Notes under the pieces: generated by a model
What the model was told of the DNA's origin: nothing
Database searches by the model: none
The model's input: only the letters and a program-made list of their open reading frames with translations
Source of the DNA: Flavobacterium gelatinilyticum
GTDB lineage: Bacteria > Bacteroidota > Bacteroidia > Flavobacteriales > Flavobacteriaceae
Direction of reading: 5' to 3'
DNA length: 64,000 nucleotides
Assembly: GCF_027111295.1 (NCBI RefSeq)
Contig: NZ_CP114287.1
Span: 1,116,001 to 1,180,000 of the forward strand
Shown here: piece by piece, positions 24,797 through 33,195 of the stretch
Layout: each line of letters begins with the position of its first letter
Numbering within the stretch: the first letter of the stretch is position 1
Program-made: the position numbers and the translations under genes

Positions 24797-27229
24797 TTAG
24801 AATTTGTAAGCAATACCAACCCTAAAATTTCTTGGCTGTTCAGTCTGCCAGTAGTAAGCCTGCAAAGGAGCGTAATACGAACCGCTGTACAGATATTCAT
24901 TTAAGATATTAAACACGTTTGCCGTTACTTTCATCTTACCGGTTTCGTATGACAAACCACCATCAAGTTTAAAATAAGTTGGAAGTTTTTCAAGACCAAC
25001 GCTCCAGGTATCCGTTTCACGGTCTGCCAATAAAGTACCGCCAATAGAAAGGCCAAATCCTTTTAGTTTACCTGCCTGAAAATTATAATTCAGCCATGCA
25101 TTGGCAGTATGTTTAGAATATCCGGGTACAATAGAACCCGTACTTATATTTGAAACCTTAGAATCTGTTACTATTGCTTCTGTAAAAGCATAATTGGCGA
25201 TTACATTCAGACCATCGATAATTTTTCCTCTTACATCAAATTCAATTCCCTGAGCTCTTTTTTCATCCAAAACCACTTTAAAGACATCTCTGGGTCCATT
25301 TGAAGGATCTGAAACAAGTTCGTTTTCTTTTATAATTCTGTAAGCAGACAAACTGGTGCTCCATGAACCATCAAACCAGTCTCTTTTGATACCAAACTCA
25401 ATATTATTTCCGGTTAAAGGCTTGCTTAATGTACCGCCTGCTTTCAAAACACCAAATTGCGGAATAAAAGCCTGATCATACAAACCATACACAGCTGTAT
25501 TTGGATCAATAGAATAACTTATACCAACTCGCGGTGTAACATGGCTGTCTTCCTCAACATCATCGCCGCTGCTCTGACTGATCCAGGTATAACGTGCAGC
25601 AAGTGTCAGCCTTAATTTATTCTCCAGAAAACCAAGTTCATCCTGAATATAACCTGCAGCATATTCAGAATTTATAAGCGCTGCAGCCCTCACGCTAAGA
25701 GGAGTAACACGGTCAAAATTAGGAAGTCCGTTTGACGGTGTGCCGTAATTTGGATTATAAACATTAAACGGGTCTTCAAGAGTATCCAGATCATGAGACT
25801 GAAAATAATCGGCCATATAATCTTTATTCCCTAAATCAATACCACCCAATAATTTGTGGCTCACTGCTCCGGTATTGAATTTTCCGTTTACAAATATTTG
25901 TCCCAAATACATATTGCTTTCTGCATCCCAAATACCTACATTTCGTATTATTTGTCCTTCAGTAAGATCGCCTTCTTTCACTCCGTCATAATCCCTGTCA
26001 ACCGGCCCAGGCCCCACCACTCCAGGCCATGAACTGTAACCTTGCTGCATGTATTTAAAATAAGACGTCTGTGCAGTCAGTTTCCAATTGTCATCAAATT
26101 TATGTTCAAACATTACATAACCGCTGTGATCCTGAATGTTAGTATCCGGTAATCCCGGCTGTGTCATGGTAAAATTACGTGGTCTTGAAGCATAACCATC
26201 CTGTTCGGGAGCAAAAACATAAAACGATCCCACCTCCGTCATATTAGCATACTGAAAATTGTATTCGGCTGTTAATTTTGTTTTATCATCTATTTGATAC
26301 GAAATCACAGGAGCAAGTACATATCGGTCATTGTGTTCAAACGGACGATGAGAACCTTTCTTCTGCGCAGCGCCATTAAATCTGTACAATACTTTTCCTT
26401 TTTTATCCAGTTTTCCGTCAAGATCCAGACTTACTCTGTAAAAATCATAACTCCCAGCTGTAACACTTGCCTCACCTTTTGTAATTCCGGTTGGCTTTTT
26501 CGTAACCACATTGTATAATCCGCTTGGATCACCGCTTGAAAGCATAAAACCGGCCGGTCCTTTTACAAATTCGATGTGGTCAACAAAACTCATATCTTCA
26601 GTCAAAGGTCCCCAGAACGAAGAAACTACGTTAAATCCGTTGCGGAAAGCCTGAATCTGGGTACCGCGCATGGAAATATTTGTATACAAATCGCCCCAGT
26701 GTTCCAATCGTACAGCACCACTCACGTTGCGAATAACCCCATCGCTCATACTGATAATCTGCTGATCTTTCAGTGTCTGGGCACTTACAATTTGAATATT
26801 CTGCGGAATTTCTAATACCGGAGTCTGTAAACGTAAAGATAAAGATGGTTTGTCCTGTTTGTATTTATTTTTTGTAATAACCACTTCTTCAAGGTCTTCC
26901 TGACTTTCAGAAAGTGAGAAATTTTTAGTTGTCGTTTGTTTTGCTGTTACTACAATATTTTCTTCTACAGGACGAATGCCTACTGAATGCAGACTAATGG
27001 TATATGAACCCGGTTTTACATTCTTAATTTCGTATTGTCCGGCTGTGTTTGTAACAGCTGTATATTTTGTTCCTCGCAGCACAACCGAAATACCCTCGGC
27101 AGGTACATTACCGCTTAAAGAAACCTTTCCGCTTACTTTTCCCAACTCCTGACTTATCGCGGTAAGCGAAGTCAAAAGAAACATGAAAAAGCAGGCTTTT
27201 TTAATCCTGTTTATACTCATTTTGGTCAA
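24797..27229 (-). CDS. TonB-dependent siderophore receptor
   Basis: An 810-residue receptor: signal peptide, an N-terminal carboxypeptidase-like domain (about residues 30-110), a plug of the ferrichrome/hydroxamate receptor type (PQNIQIVSAQTLKDQQ, NVSGAVRLEHWG, NISMRGTQIQAFRNGF, VEFVKGPAGFMLSSGDPSGL, YNVVTKKPTG) and a barrel ending FRVGIAYKF. It imports a ferric siderophore across the outer membrane. Start ATG at 27229 (MTKMSINRIKK); the ATG three codons later is also possible. A TACTTTTA sequence near 27248 resembles a -7 box. No regulator is adjacent. Confidence 0.94.
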   Translation of the reverse strand: MTKMSINRIKKACFFMFLLTSLTAISQELGKVSGKVSLSGNVPAEGISVVLRGTKYTAVTNTAGQYEIKNVKPGSYTISLHSVGIRPVEENIVVTAKQTTTKNFSLSESQEDLEEVVITKNKYKQDKPSLSLRLQTPVLEIPQNIQIVSAQTLKDQQIISMSDGVIRNVSGAVRLEHWGDLYTNISMRGTQIQAFRNGFNVVSSFWGPLTEDMSFVDHIEFVKGPAGFMLSSGDPSGLYNVVTKKPTGITKGEASVTAGSYDFYRVSLDLDGKLDKKGKVLYRFNGAAQKKGSHRPFEHNDRYVLAPVISYQIDDKTKLTAEYNFQYANMTEVGSFYVFAPEQDGYASRPRNFTMTQPGLPDTNIQDHSGYVMFEHKFDDNWKLTAQTSYFKYMQQGYSSWPGVVGPGPVDRDYDGVKEGDLTEGQIIRNVGIWDAESNMYLGQIFVNGKFNTGAVSHKLLGGIDLGNKDYMADYFQSHDLDTLEDPFNVYNPNYGTPSNGLPNFDRVTPLSVRAAALINSEYAAGYIQDELGFLENKLRLTLAARYTWISQSSGDDVEEDSHVTPRVGISYSIDPNTAVYGLYDQAFIPQFGVLKAGGTLSKPLTGNNIEFGIKRDWFDGSWSTSLSAYRIIKENELVSDPSNGPRDVFKVVLDEKRAQGIEFDVRGKIIDGLNVIANYAFTEAIVTDSKVSNISTGSIVPGYSKHTANAWLNYNFQAGKLKGFGLSIGGTLLADRETDTWSVGLEKLPTYFKLDGGLSYETGKMKVTANVFNILNEYLYSGSYYAPLQAYYWQTEQPRNFRVGIAYKF

Positions 27230-27434
27230 ATTTTAAGTTTTATTTGGTAAAAGTAATCTCTAATATTTTGTTTTCCAAATTATTTTTAACCATTCTAAAT
27301 AAATATAAAGAAATAAGAGTTTTTAGTTAAATGGTAAAGATGAATGAAATAAAAAAAGTTTTTTTAGAAACAAAAACTCTAAACCTGCTTATCTTTAAAC
27401 TTTCAATCAAATTTTACCACAACTAATCCTCCTA

Positions 27435-28718
27435 ATGATGAACAATATTCAAACACCCCGAAAAGTGGCAATTGTAGGTTATAACCGAATTCCTTTTGCA
27501 AGAGCCAACACTGCTTATTCTAATGTTGGAAATACAGAAATGATGACTGCAGCCTTAAACGGACTCGTTGATAAGTACAATTTAAAAGGCCAGTTACTCG
27601 GTGAAGTGGCCGGAGGTGCAGTAATTAAACATACGTACGACAATAATCTGATAAGAGAATGCGTGATGAAAACAGCTCTTGATCCTGCTACTCCCGCCTG
27701 CGATTTACAGCAGGCCTGCGATACAGGAATCGAAAGTGCGGTTTACATTGCCAATAAAATTGCTCTGGGACAAATTGATTCGGGGATTGCAGGAGGTGTT
27801 GATTCTATAAGTGACATGCCGATTGCGGTTAGTGAAAAACTCAGAAAGATTTTACTGGAAGCCCGACAGGCAAAATCTTTAGGCGGAAAAATCAAAACAT
27901 TCCTGAAACTTCGTCCAAAAGATTTATCGCCTTTGGTTCCTAAAAATGAAGAATCACAGACCGGACTTTCAATGGGCGGTCATACCGAAATCACAGCTAA
28001 GTATTATAAAATTTCAAGAGAAGATCAGGATCAGTTTGCTTTAAGAAGTCATTTAAATATGTCAAAAGCGTATGACGAAGGTTTTTTTGATGATATGATT
28101 ACGCCTTTTAACGGACTTGAAAAAGACAATAACCTGAGAAGAGACAGTACTATTGAAAAACTGGCGAAACTTAATCCGGCATTTGATAAGGCAAACGGAA
28201 CTTTAACAGCCGGAAATTCAACTCCTTTAACTGATGGTGCCTCTTGTGTGCTTCTGGCATCAGAAGAATGGGCAAAAGAACGTGGATTACCTATTCTGGC
28301 TTACATTACTTTTGCCGAAATTGCAGCAATTGAATATGTAAAAAAACAGCAGAATCTTCTTTTGGCACCTCTTTTTGCTACATCCAGAATGTTGGAAAAA
28401 GCAGAATTGAATTTGCAGGATTTTGATTATTATGAAATTCACGAAGCTTTTGCCGCGCAGGTTTTAGCCACTTTAAAAATCTGGGAAAGCCCGGAACTGA
28501 GTGCTGAATTGGGTTTGAAGAAAACTCTTGGCGCAATAGACCGCGAAAAACTAAATGTAAAAGGAAGCAGTCTTGCCGCTGCACATCCTTTTGCCGCAAC
28601 CGGAGGCCGGTTAATTGGCGTTATGGCGAAATTATTAAACGAAAAAGGTTCCGGAAGAGGGTTTATTTCTATTTGTGCCGCAGGCGGACAAGGTGTTACT
28701 ATGATAATCGAAAAATAA
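27435..28718 (+). CDS. fadI: Acetyl-CoA C-acyltransferase (FadI-type thiolase)
   Basis: A 427-residue thiolase that cleaves 3-ketoacyl-CoA (last step of beta-oxidation) or runs in reverse. The nucleophile is C95 in LQQACDTGIES, HEAFAAQ holds H336, AHPFAATGG holds H384 and ICAAGGQG holds C414. Length and spacing match E. coli FadI (C99, H392, C422). No FadJ partner is adjacent. The next gene starts on the base after this stop codon, so the two are probably co-transcribed. A TATCTTTA sequence about 45 bp upstream resembles a -7 box. MM at the start leaves a one-codon ambiguity. Confidence 0.93.
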   Translation: MMNNIQTPRKVAIVGYNRIPFARANTAYSNVGNTEMMTAALNGLVDKYNLKGQLLGEVAGGAVIKHTYDNNLIRECVMKTALDPATPACDLQQACDTGIESAVYIANKIALGQIDSGIAGGVDSISDMPIAVSEKLRKILLEARQAKSLGGKIKTFLKLRPKDLSPLVPKNEESQTGLSMGGHTEITAKYYKISREDQDQFALRSHLNMSKAYDEGFFDDMITPFNGLEKDNNLRRDSTIEKLAKLNPAFDKANGTLTAGNSTPLTDGASCVLLASEEWAKERGLPILAYITFAEIAAIEYVKKQQNLLLAPLFATSRMLEKAELNLQDFDYYEIHEAFAAQVLATLKIWESPELSAELGLKKTLGAIDREKLNVKGSSLAAAHPFAATGGRLIGVMAKLLNEKGSGRGFISICAAGGQGVTMIIEK

Positions 28719-29441
28719 ATGAGTTTACTACAAAAAACACTGGCAGCAATTTTCCCAAAACGTAAAACTGCCCTTATTTTAAACGAACAAAAAGAACTGT
28801 TTTATTCTGTAATTAATTCTCTTCCTGATGATTTTGCCGATTTAAAAATTCAGGCCAAGGCCAATAATTTCGAGGGATTAAAAAACTGGGAACTGCATCC
28901 TGATTTTAAATATACAGAGATAACGTATCCGGGAGAAAACTATCGCAAATACCATACAAGAGGAAAGGATATAAAGATTTCCGGACTTAGGATATTTTCT
29001 AAAGTGCATCAGCGTTTTGAAGAAGCCGAAATCGTACTGCACAACAATCTAATCTGGGCTTTCAAAATAAGTCATTCTAAATACAAACCTGAGGAATTTG
29101 ATTTTTCAAACATTAAAAACAAAAACATCGATATTTCAACTTTTAAGTTTGAACCAATAAAAGTCGATATTTTCTATGATAATCTTGATGATACAATCAA
29201 AGAAAAGCTGGATTATTATACAGTATTTGATATTGATTATGACGGAAGAATCTTTTATACTTTCTATGATTTTGAAGACGGAAATTATTTAGCAGTCGAT
29301 AAAGAATTAAACGTTTATTCTCTAGTATACGATGCTGAAAAAGAAATCCTTAAAATGGAAACGTCATTTTTGGACATTCTGGAAGAAATTAATACAAATC
29401 GATTTGATCAGGAATTACATCTTGAAAACAGATATAAATAA
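28719..29441 (+). CDS. Uncharacterised protein abutting the thiolase gene
   Basis: A 240-residue soluble protein rich in acidic and aromatic residues, with no signal peptide, membrane segment or recognised motif. The C-terminal half (TVFDIDYDGRIFYTFYDFEDGNYLAVDKE) looks beta-rich, similar in feel to SMI1/KNR4-like or DUF knot folds, but I cannot assign a family. Its ATG follows the thiolase stop with no intervening base, and a strong terminator follows 5 bp after its stop, so it forms a two-gene unit with the thiolase. Function unknown. Confidence 0.85.
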   Translation: MSLLQKTLAAIFPKRKTALILNEQKELFYSVINSLPDDFADLKIQAKANNFEGLKNWELHPDFKYTEITYPGENYRKYHTRGKDIKISGLRIFSKVHQRFEEAEIVLHNNLIWAFKISHSKYKPEEFDFSNIKNKNIDISTFKFEPIKVDIFYDNLDDTIKEKLDYYTVFDIDYDGRIFYTFYDFEDGNYLAVDKELNVYSLVYDAEKEILKMETSFLDILEEINTNRFDQELHLENRYK

Positions 29442-29446
29442 TAAAC

Positions 29447-29476
29447 AAAAATCCCAGTTCATAAACTGGGATTTTT
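29447..29476 (+). terminator. Intrinsic terminator, bidirectional
   Basis: A 13-bp stem (29447-29459 with 29464-29476) including AATCCCAGTT-type GC core and a 4-nt loop, with A and T runs on its sides. It serves the thiolase unit and the convergent azoreductase. Confidence 0.85.
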
Positions 29477-29489
29477 GTTTTAAAGAATA

Positions 29490-30101
29490 TTAAAAAGCAA
29501 ATTCTTCTACAGAAGACAGCGCCTTTGGCAGGGCATTTTCGGCAAAATCTGGAATTGCGGTTCCTTCTACCCTAAAAGTCGTAACATCGGTCATTCCTAA
29601 AAACCCAAATACCGTTCTAAGGTACGATTCTGAAAAATCATAACTTTTATATGGACCTTCAGAAAATATGGCACCTGATGCGATTGACAGATATACTTTC
29701 TTATCAGTCAGTAATCCTTTTGGCGAACCATCGGCGTAACTAAACGTTTTTCCAGCTCTTGCCACCTGATCGATCCAGCCTTTTAATACGGCAGGAATCC
29801 CAAAATTGTATAAGGGAACGCCAATTACAATAAAATCAGAATTGACTAAAGTCTGAATTGCTTCATCTGAAAATTTAAGTGCTGCTTTTTGCTCTTCTGT
29901 CTGATTTTCAGCAGGAGTGTAAACGGCATTTATATGTGAATCTGTTAAATAAGGCAGCGGGGTTTTAGAAAGGTCAAGGGTTTCTACCTGACTTCCCGGA
30001 TTCGTGTTTAACAGCTTTTCGATCACTGCCTTTGATAACTGGTTACTAAATGAAGTTTCGCCTTTGGTGCTTGTCACTATATTCAAAATTCTTTTGCTCA
30101 T
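29490..30101 (-). CDS. azoR: FMN-dependent NADH-azoreductase
   Basis: A 203-residue flavodoxin-like enzyme. The FMN phosphate loop is TSTKGETSFSNQLSKA (residues 10-25) and the flavin-edge motif is VPLYNFGIPAVLKGWIDQVA (about 94-113), then AGKTFSY. AzoR reduces azo compounds and quinones with NADH by two-electron transfer, protecting against electrophiles. It is divergent from an HxlR-type regulator with a 38-nt palindrome between, closely parallel to the YodB-AzoR1 quinone/diamide sensor pair of Bacillus subtilis. Confidence 0.95.
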   Translation of the reverse strand: MSKRILNIVTSTKGETSFSNQLSKAVIEKLLNTNPGSQVETLDLSKTPLPYLTDSHINAVYTPAENQTEEQKAALKFSDEAIQTLVNSDFIVIGVPLYNFGIPAVLKGWIDQVARAGKTFSYADGSPKGLLTDKKVYLSIASGAIFSEGPYKSYDFSESYLRTVFGFLGMTDVTTFRVEGTAIPDFAENALPKALSSVEEFAF

Positions 30102-30127
30102 TTTATATTTTGTTTTGTTTTACTATG

Positions 30128-30135
30128 CAAACTTA
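30128..30135 (-). promoter_or_regulatory. Bacteroidota -7 promoter box for azoR
   Basis: On the minus strand it reads TAAGTTTG followed by C, a perfect TAnnTTTGC, 27 bp before the azoR ATG. The palindrome at 30161 begins about 25 bp upstream, so it would cover the -33 region. Confidence 0.6.
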
Positions 30136-30160
30136 TTTACATTTACTATCTCTTTTATAG

Positions 30161-30198
30161 TACTATCCTTGAGGATAGCGCTATCCTCGAAGATAGTA
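30161..30198. promoter_or_regulatory. 38-nt palindromic operator between azoR and the HxlR gene
   Basis: The inverted repeat pairs 34 of 38 positions. It has a perfect 18-nt core (GAGGATAGCGCTATCCTC, 30171-30188) and outer TACTATC/GATAGTA arms. An additional ACTATC half-site is at 30145-30150. It ends 11 bp before the HxlR ATG and covers the azoR upstream region, as expected for an autoregulated repressor site. Confidence 0.75.
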
Positions 30199-30209
30199 AA
30201 GCACTAAAC

Positions 30210-30596
30210 ATGGAAATGGAAACTGAAACAAAATTTATTGATTGTATAAAAGACTGTGAGCCACAGGAATGCATTGCAGCCTTATTGCCTGTACGGGATG
30301 CACTGGAGGTTTTAAGCGGCAGATGGAAACTTCCCATTCTGATTGCCCTTGGAGAACGTCCAAAACGATTTAAGGAAATTTCGAAAGATATTAACGGAAT
30401 TACAGATAAAATGCTTTCAAAGGAGCTGAAAGATCTTGAAATGAACAAGCTGGTCATAAGAAAGGTTTACGACACCTTCCCGCCTACTGTTGAGTATTCG
30501 AGAACAGAACACAGCAAATCTTTAGGAAGTGTTATTCTAGCTTTGAGAGACTGGGGTACTTTACACCGAAAAGAAATTATAGGACCAAGAAGCTAA
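30210..30596 (+). CDS. HxlR (DUF24) family redox-type transcriptional regulator
   Basis: A 128-residue winged-helix regulator: LSGRWKLPILIALGERPKRF (about 43-62), LSKELKDLEMNKLV, and the beta-wing with PPTVEYSRTEHSKSL. The N-terminus has three cysteines (C12, C16, C21). C21, just before ALLPVRDALEVL, sits where the conserved sensing Cys of YodB/HypR-type proteins is found, so a thiol switch is likely. The extra C12 and C16 are unusual. It is divergent from azoR, its probable target. Confidence 0.94.
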   Translation: MEMETETKFIDCIKDCEPQECIAALLPVRDALEVLSGRWKLPILIALGERPKRFKEISKDINGITDKMLSKELKDLEMNKLVIRKVYDTFPPTVEYSRTEHSKSLGSVILALRDWGTLHRKEIIGPRS

Positions 30597-30674
30597 GTTT
30601 TTTGTTGCCGCGAAGGTACAGATTCATTTAAATAGCTGATTATTAATTTTCTATCAGTACCACAAAAGCTTTTG

Positions 30675-30817
30675 TTTCACGCAGATTTAAATTGCCTCCG
30701 GTTTTTAGCTGTAGATATTAAAAAAGGCTTTAGCCAAATACAAGTTTGGCTAAAGCCTTTTCAAAATATGCCTTAGAAAACCTCTCTTCATCTTCATAAA
30801 AGCAATCTGCGTGGAAC
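30675..30817. repeat. TTTCACGCAGATT-family element, copy 2, with internal insertion
   Basis: Ends are TTTCACGCAGATTT on the left and AATCTGCGTGGAA on the right. At 143 bp it is about 40 bp longer than copy 1, which is about the length of the perfect GGCTTTAGCC hairpin found inside. Confidence 0.65.
30722..30761. repeat. GGCTTTAGCC hairpin, copy 2
   Basis: A perfect 17-bp stem (30722-30738 with 30745-30761) and a 6-nt loop. It shares 13 bp of each arm with 15543-15576. Flanking A and T runs mean it could also terminate transcription. Confidence 0.85.
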
Positions 30818-30885
30818 AAAAACTTTGCCCAATGCGAGAACAACAAAATTCTTACTATCAATATCTTTAAGATAAAAAGCAAAAG

Positions 30886-31641
30886 CTAAACAACAAAGTA
30901 AGGAGTAAGAATATCTTCAAAATTATAAAGACCTTTTTCTTTTTCTTTTAAATTCTCGGCAACAAAAATAACACCGTTTCCAAAAGCTTCTCTTGAAATA
31001 GATTCATGAATTAAGCGCACTGTCTGATACGGAAATCCGAAGATAACTTCGTGTTTTCCAACGATCCCTCCTGCTCTTACTGAATTTATATTTTCTTTTT
31101 CGATATCCAGCGCTTCCGCAATTTTGACTGCTGTTCCCGAAGTTCCTTCTTTGGCTTTAAAATGTTCTTCGTTTACTTCGATATCGACCCACGGAGCAAT
31201 TTTCTTTAAAAACTTTGCCGCAAACAATAAATAATTCACTCCCAAAGTGATATTTGGAGACCAGAAAACCGTGGTTTTATCGGCCAGTTTCTTCAGTAGT
31301 TTCAATTCTTTATCCTTATAATGCGAGATGGCCGAGATAATTTTAATTTTCTTTTTGGCTGCCGTTTCACCATATGTATAAATTCCTTCACTGGACGAAA
31401 AATCTATGATCACATCAACCGGATGTTTTTCAAGAAGTTCTTCTACTGGAGTGTGGGAACTTGAATAGATTAAGCCGGGTTCATCTGACTGGATTCCAAA
31501 AAACTCGGGAACTGATCGGTGTTCTAAAACACTGCTTTGTCTTAAAACCCATTCAAGGCTGAATTTTTCATTTTCTAATAGTATTGAAGCTACTGATTTT
31601 CCAGTTTTTCCGAATCCGATTAATCCTATTTTCATAAGCAA
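30886..31641 (-). CDS. dapB: Dihydrodipicolinate reductase-like protein (DapB family)
   Basis: A 251-residue protein with the DapB layout: a Rossmann start LIGFGKTGKSVASIL, DVIIDFSSSEG (76-86), SPNITLGVN (128-136) and the active-site loop EEHFKAKEGTSGTA (158-171). Aligned to E. coli DapB, the catalytic His159 and Lys163 are present (H160 and K164 here), but the second His is Phe161 and the usual DAPSGTA loop is one residue shorter. DapB makes tetrahydrodipicolinate for lysine and peptidoglycan synthesis. No lysine gene is nearby. A perfect -7 box lies upstream. The start may be residue 3 (MKIGLIGFG). Confidence 0.85.
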   Translation of the reverse strand: MLMKIGLIGFGKTGKSVASILLENEKFSLEWVLRQSSVLEHRSVPEFFGIQSDEPGLIYSSSHTPVEELLEKHPVDVIIDFSSSEGIYTYGETAAKKKIKIISAISHYKDKELKLLKKLADKTTVFWSPNITLGVNYLLFAAKFLKKIAPWVDIEVNEEHFKAKEGTSGTAVKIAEALDIEKENINSVRAGGIVGKHEVIFGFPYQTVRLIHESISREAFGNGVIFVAENLKEKEKGLYNFEDILTPYFVV

Positions 31642-32042
31642 ATATTTTTTTTAGATGGGCAAAAATACCCGTTAGAAGAATTGACATTTCTAAGGTAAGA
31701 TTCTATCAAAAATATATTTTTGAAAGTCCAATTGAATGTCCTGTTAGGGTAAAAATAGGAAAATTATAACAAGTTTACCAACAAAAATGCACTTATATAA
31801 CAATAATTAAACTTGTTAACAGGATTATTTTTGCTAATTAAAATCAGGCATGCAAAATTTTAAAATATTTATCTGATCGAAAAATTTCAATTTGCGGCTA
31901 AAATTCTACAGCAGGCTTTAATGCCTTATTTTGCTCGTAATATTTAAAAAAAATAGCATTAAAAAAAGGATTTAGTCATATACAGGTAAACTAATTTTCT
32001 GTAGATTTATCACCTGATACCCCAAATTAATATCAGTACATA
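31642..32042. other. Gene-free AT-rich gap
   Basis: 401 bp holding the DapB-like promoter and a 10-bp inverted repeat AACAAGTTTA/TAAACTTGTT (31768-31777 with 31808-31817), separated by 30 nt. No ORF, T-rich terminator or repeat-family copy was recognised. Confidence 0.6.
31660..31667 (-). promoter_or_regulatory. Bacteroidota -7 promoter box for the DapB-like gene
   Basis: On the minus strand it reads TATTTTTG followed by C, a perfect TAnnTTTGC, 18 bp before the ATG at 31641 and 24 bp before the one at 31635. Confidence 0.55.
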
Positions 32043-32477
32043 ATGGCTTACAACAACAATGAATTACTTCGTTTTTTAGATGCCCAGAATAAATTGTATT
32101 TAACGGCTCTGGACGAAATCAAAAAAGGCAAAAAGGAATCTCCGTGGATGTGGTTTATTTTTCCGCAGATAAAAGGAATGGGTTCAAGCGATACTTCTAA
32201 ATTCTACGAAATCAAAAATGCCGACGAAGCCATTGCTTTTCTGGAACATCCTATTTTAGGAAAACATCTGGTTGAAATTACTTCGGAATTAGTAAAAAAA
32301 GAAGAAGAAACCGTAAGCGATATATTTGGAACACCGGATGCCGAAAAGCTTCAATCCTGTATGACACTCTTTGCCAGTGTACAAAATACGCAGCCGGTTT
32401 TTCAGGAAGTTTTGCATAAATATTTCGACGGATCATCTGATTTTCATACACTGCAACTATTATACAGTAACCTGTAA
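32043..32477 (+). CDS. DUF1810 family protein
   Basis: A 144-residue soluble protein matching the DUF1810 pattern: LLRFLDAQNKLYLTALDEIKKGKKESPWMWFIFPQIKGMG (starting near residue 8), then HPILGKHLVEIT and DIFGTPDAEKLQSCMTLF. Members are small, all-alpha and uncharacterised. Single gene with no partner; a long AT-rich region precedes it. Confidence 0.94.
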   Translation: MAYNNNELLRFLDAQNKLYLTALDEIKKGKKESPWMWFIFPQIKGMGSSDTSKFYEIKNADEAIAFLEHPILGKHLVEITSELVKKEEETVSDIFGTPDAEKLQSCMTLFASVQNTQPVFQEVLHKYFDGSSDFHTLQLLYSNL

Positions 32478-32558
32478 AGTGGTTGTATCCTGTGGGATTT
32501 AGACTTTAGTTCACTTAAAAATAAAGTGCATTATAAGGCATTTCAAAAATAAGATATT

Positions 32559-32566
32559 TATATTTG
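32559..32566 (+). promoter_or_regulatory. Bacteroidota -7 promoter box for the receptor/ABC cluster
   Basis: TATATTTG followed by C, a perfect TAnnTTTGC, 64 bp before the ATG of the His/Cys-rich protein. The likely leader starts with a small GCAAC-GCC-GTTGC hairpin (32566-32578). Confidence 0.55.
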
Positions 32567-32629
32567 CAACGCCGTTGCGTTTATTTATCTGCAAATTAAG
32601 GACTTAAATCCGGCACGAAATACCACTGA

Positions 32630-32980
32630 ATGAAAAGAAAAATTGTAGTTGTTAATTTACTTGTATCGTTTGCAGTATTGTTTGCCATGCTGTTCCAGAC
32701 GGTTCACTCCTACGAACATCTTTTTAAACAGCTGGCCCATAAACACTGTGAGCATAACTATACGCCGGGGCAGAAAGAAATCACACACGCTCATTCGGCA
32801 GAGAATAATTGTCCTGTTTGTCATTTTGCATTCAGTAGCTTTATTCCAAATTCTTTTCAGACTTTTTCATTTACTGAAATAAGTACAGAGACCCTTTGCC
32901 TGTTTTTATACACAAAGGTTTCAACATCATTTTTTAAAGGCAGTCTTTTTGCACTGCGCGCGCCTCCCGTTATCTCTTAA
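32630..32980 (+). CDS. Small exported His/Cys-rich protein, probable metal binder
   Basis: A 116-residue protein with a signal peptide or single membrane anchor (residues 5-27), followed by a His/Cys-rich segment: HSYEHLFKQLAHKHCEHNY and then HAHSAENNCPVCHF, with the CPVCH near residue 62. The tail ends LFALRAPPVIS, a short motif shared by small Bacteroidota proteins encoded beside metal or haem receptors. It is the first gene before an ABC ATPase, TonB receptor and two permeases. Metal binding is inferred from composition; which metal is not known. The 215-bp gap to the next gene leaves co-transcription open. Confidence 0.85.
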   Translation: MKRKIVVVNLLVSFAVLFAMLFQTVHSYEHLFKQLAHKHCEHNYTPGQKEITHAHSAENNCPVCHFAFSSFIPNSFQTFSFTEISTETLCLFLYTKVSTSFFKGSLFALRAPPVIS

Positions 32981-33027
32981 TTACTGCATTTACAAAAGCT
33001 AAATTGGGCTTTTTATCAAATTTGACA

Positions 33028-33051
33028 GAGAGAAAATTTTATTTTTCTCTC
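33028..33051 (+). other. Intercistronic hairpin
   Basis: A perfect 9-bp stem GAGAGAAAA/TTTTCTCTC with a 6-nt loop, 48 bp after the His/Cys-rich gene. There is no T run, so it may be a processing or attenuation structure rather than a terminator. Confidence 0.5.
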
Positions 33052-33195
33052 AGCCTATATTCCAAAAAAATACGCTTTGTTTAGCAGTAATTCATTCTTT
33101 TAACCCATGAAAATCAAGCTTCTTACAGACTCGTAAAAGCCTGTCATTTTCTATTTTCATCATTTTTAAAACTCAATTAATTCAAATAAAACACT

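Larger units (their letters stand above)
30597..30885. other. Gene-free gap with nested repeats
   Basis: This 289-bp gap carries a TTTCACGCAGATT-family element (30675-30817) with a GGCTTTAGCC hairpin inside it. No ORF is evident. Confidence 0.7.

Noticed and set aside
30886-31641. DapB-like protein lacking catalytic His and Lys
   Set aside because: A first, ungapped alignment suggested loss of both; allowing a one-residue loop deletion restores the catalytic His and Lys, so only the second His is changed.
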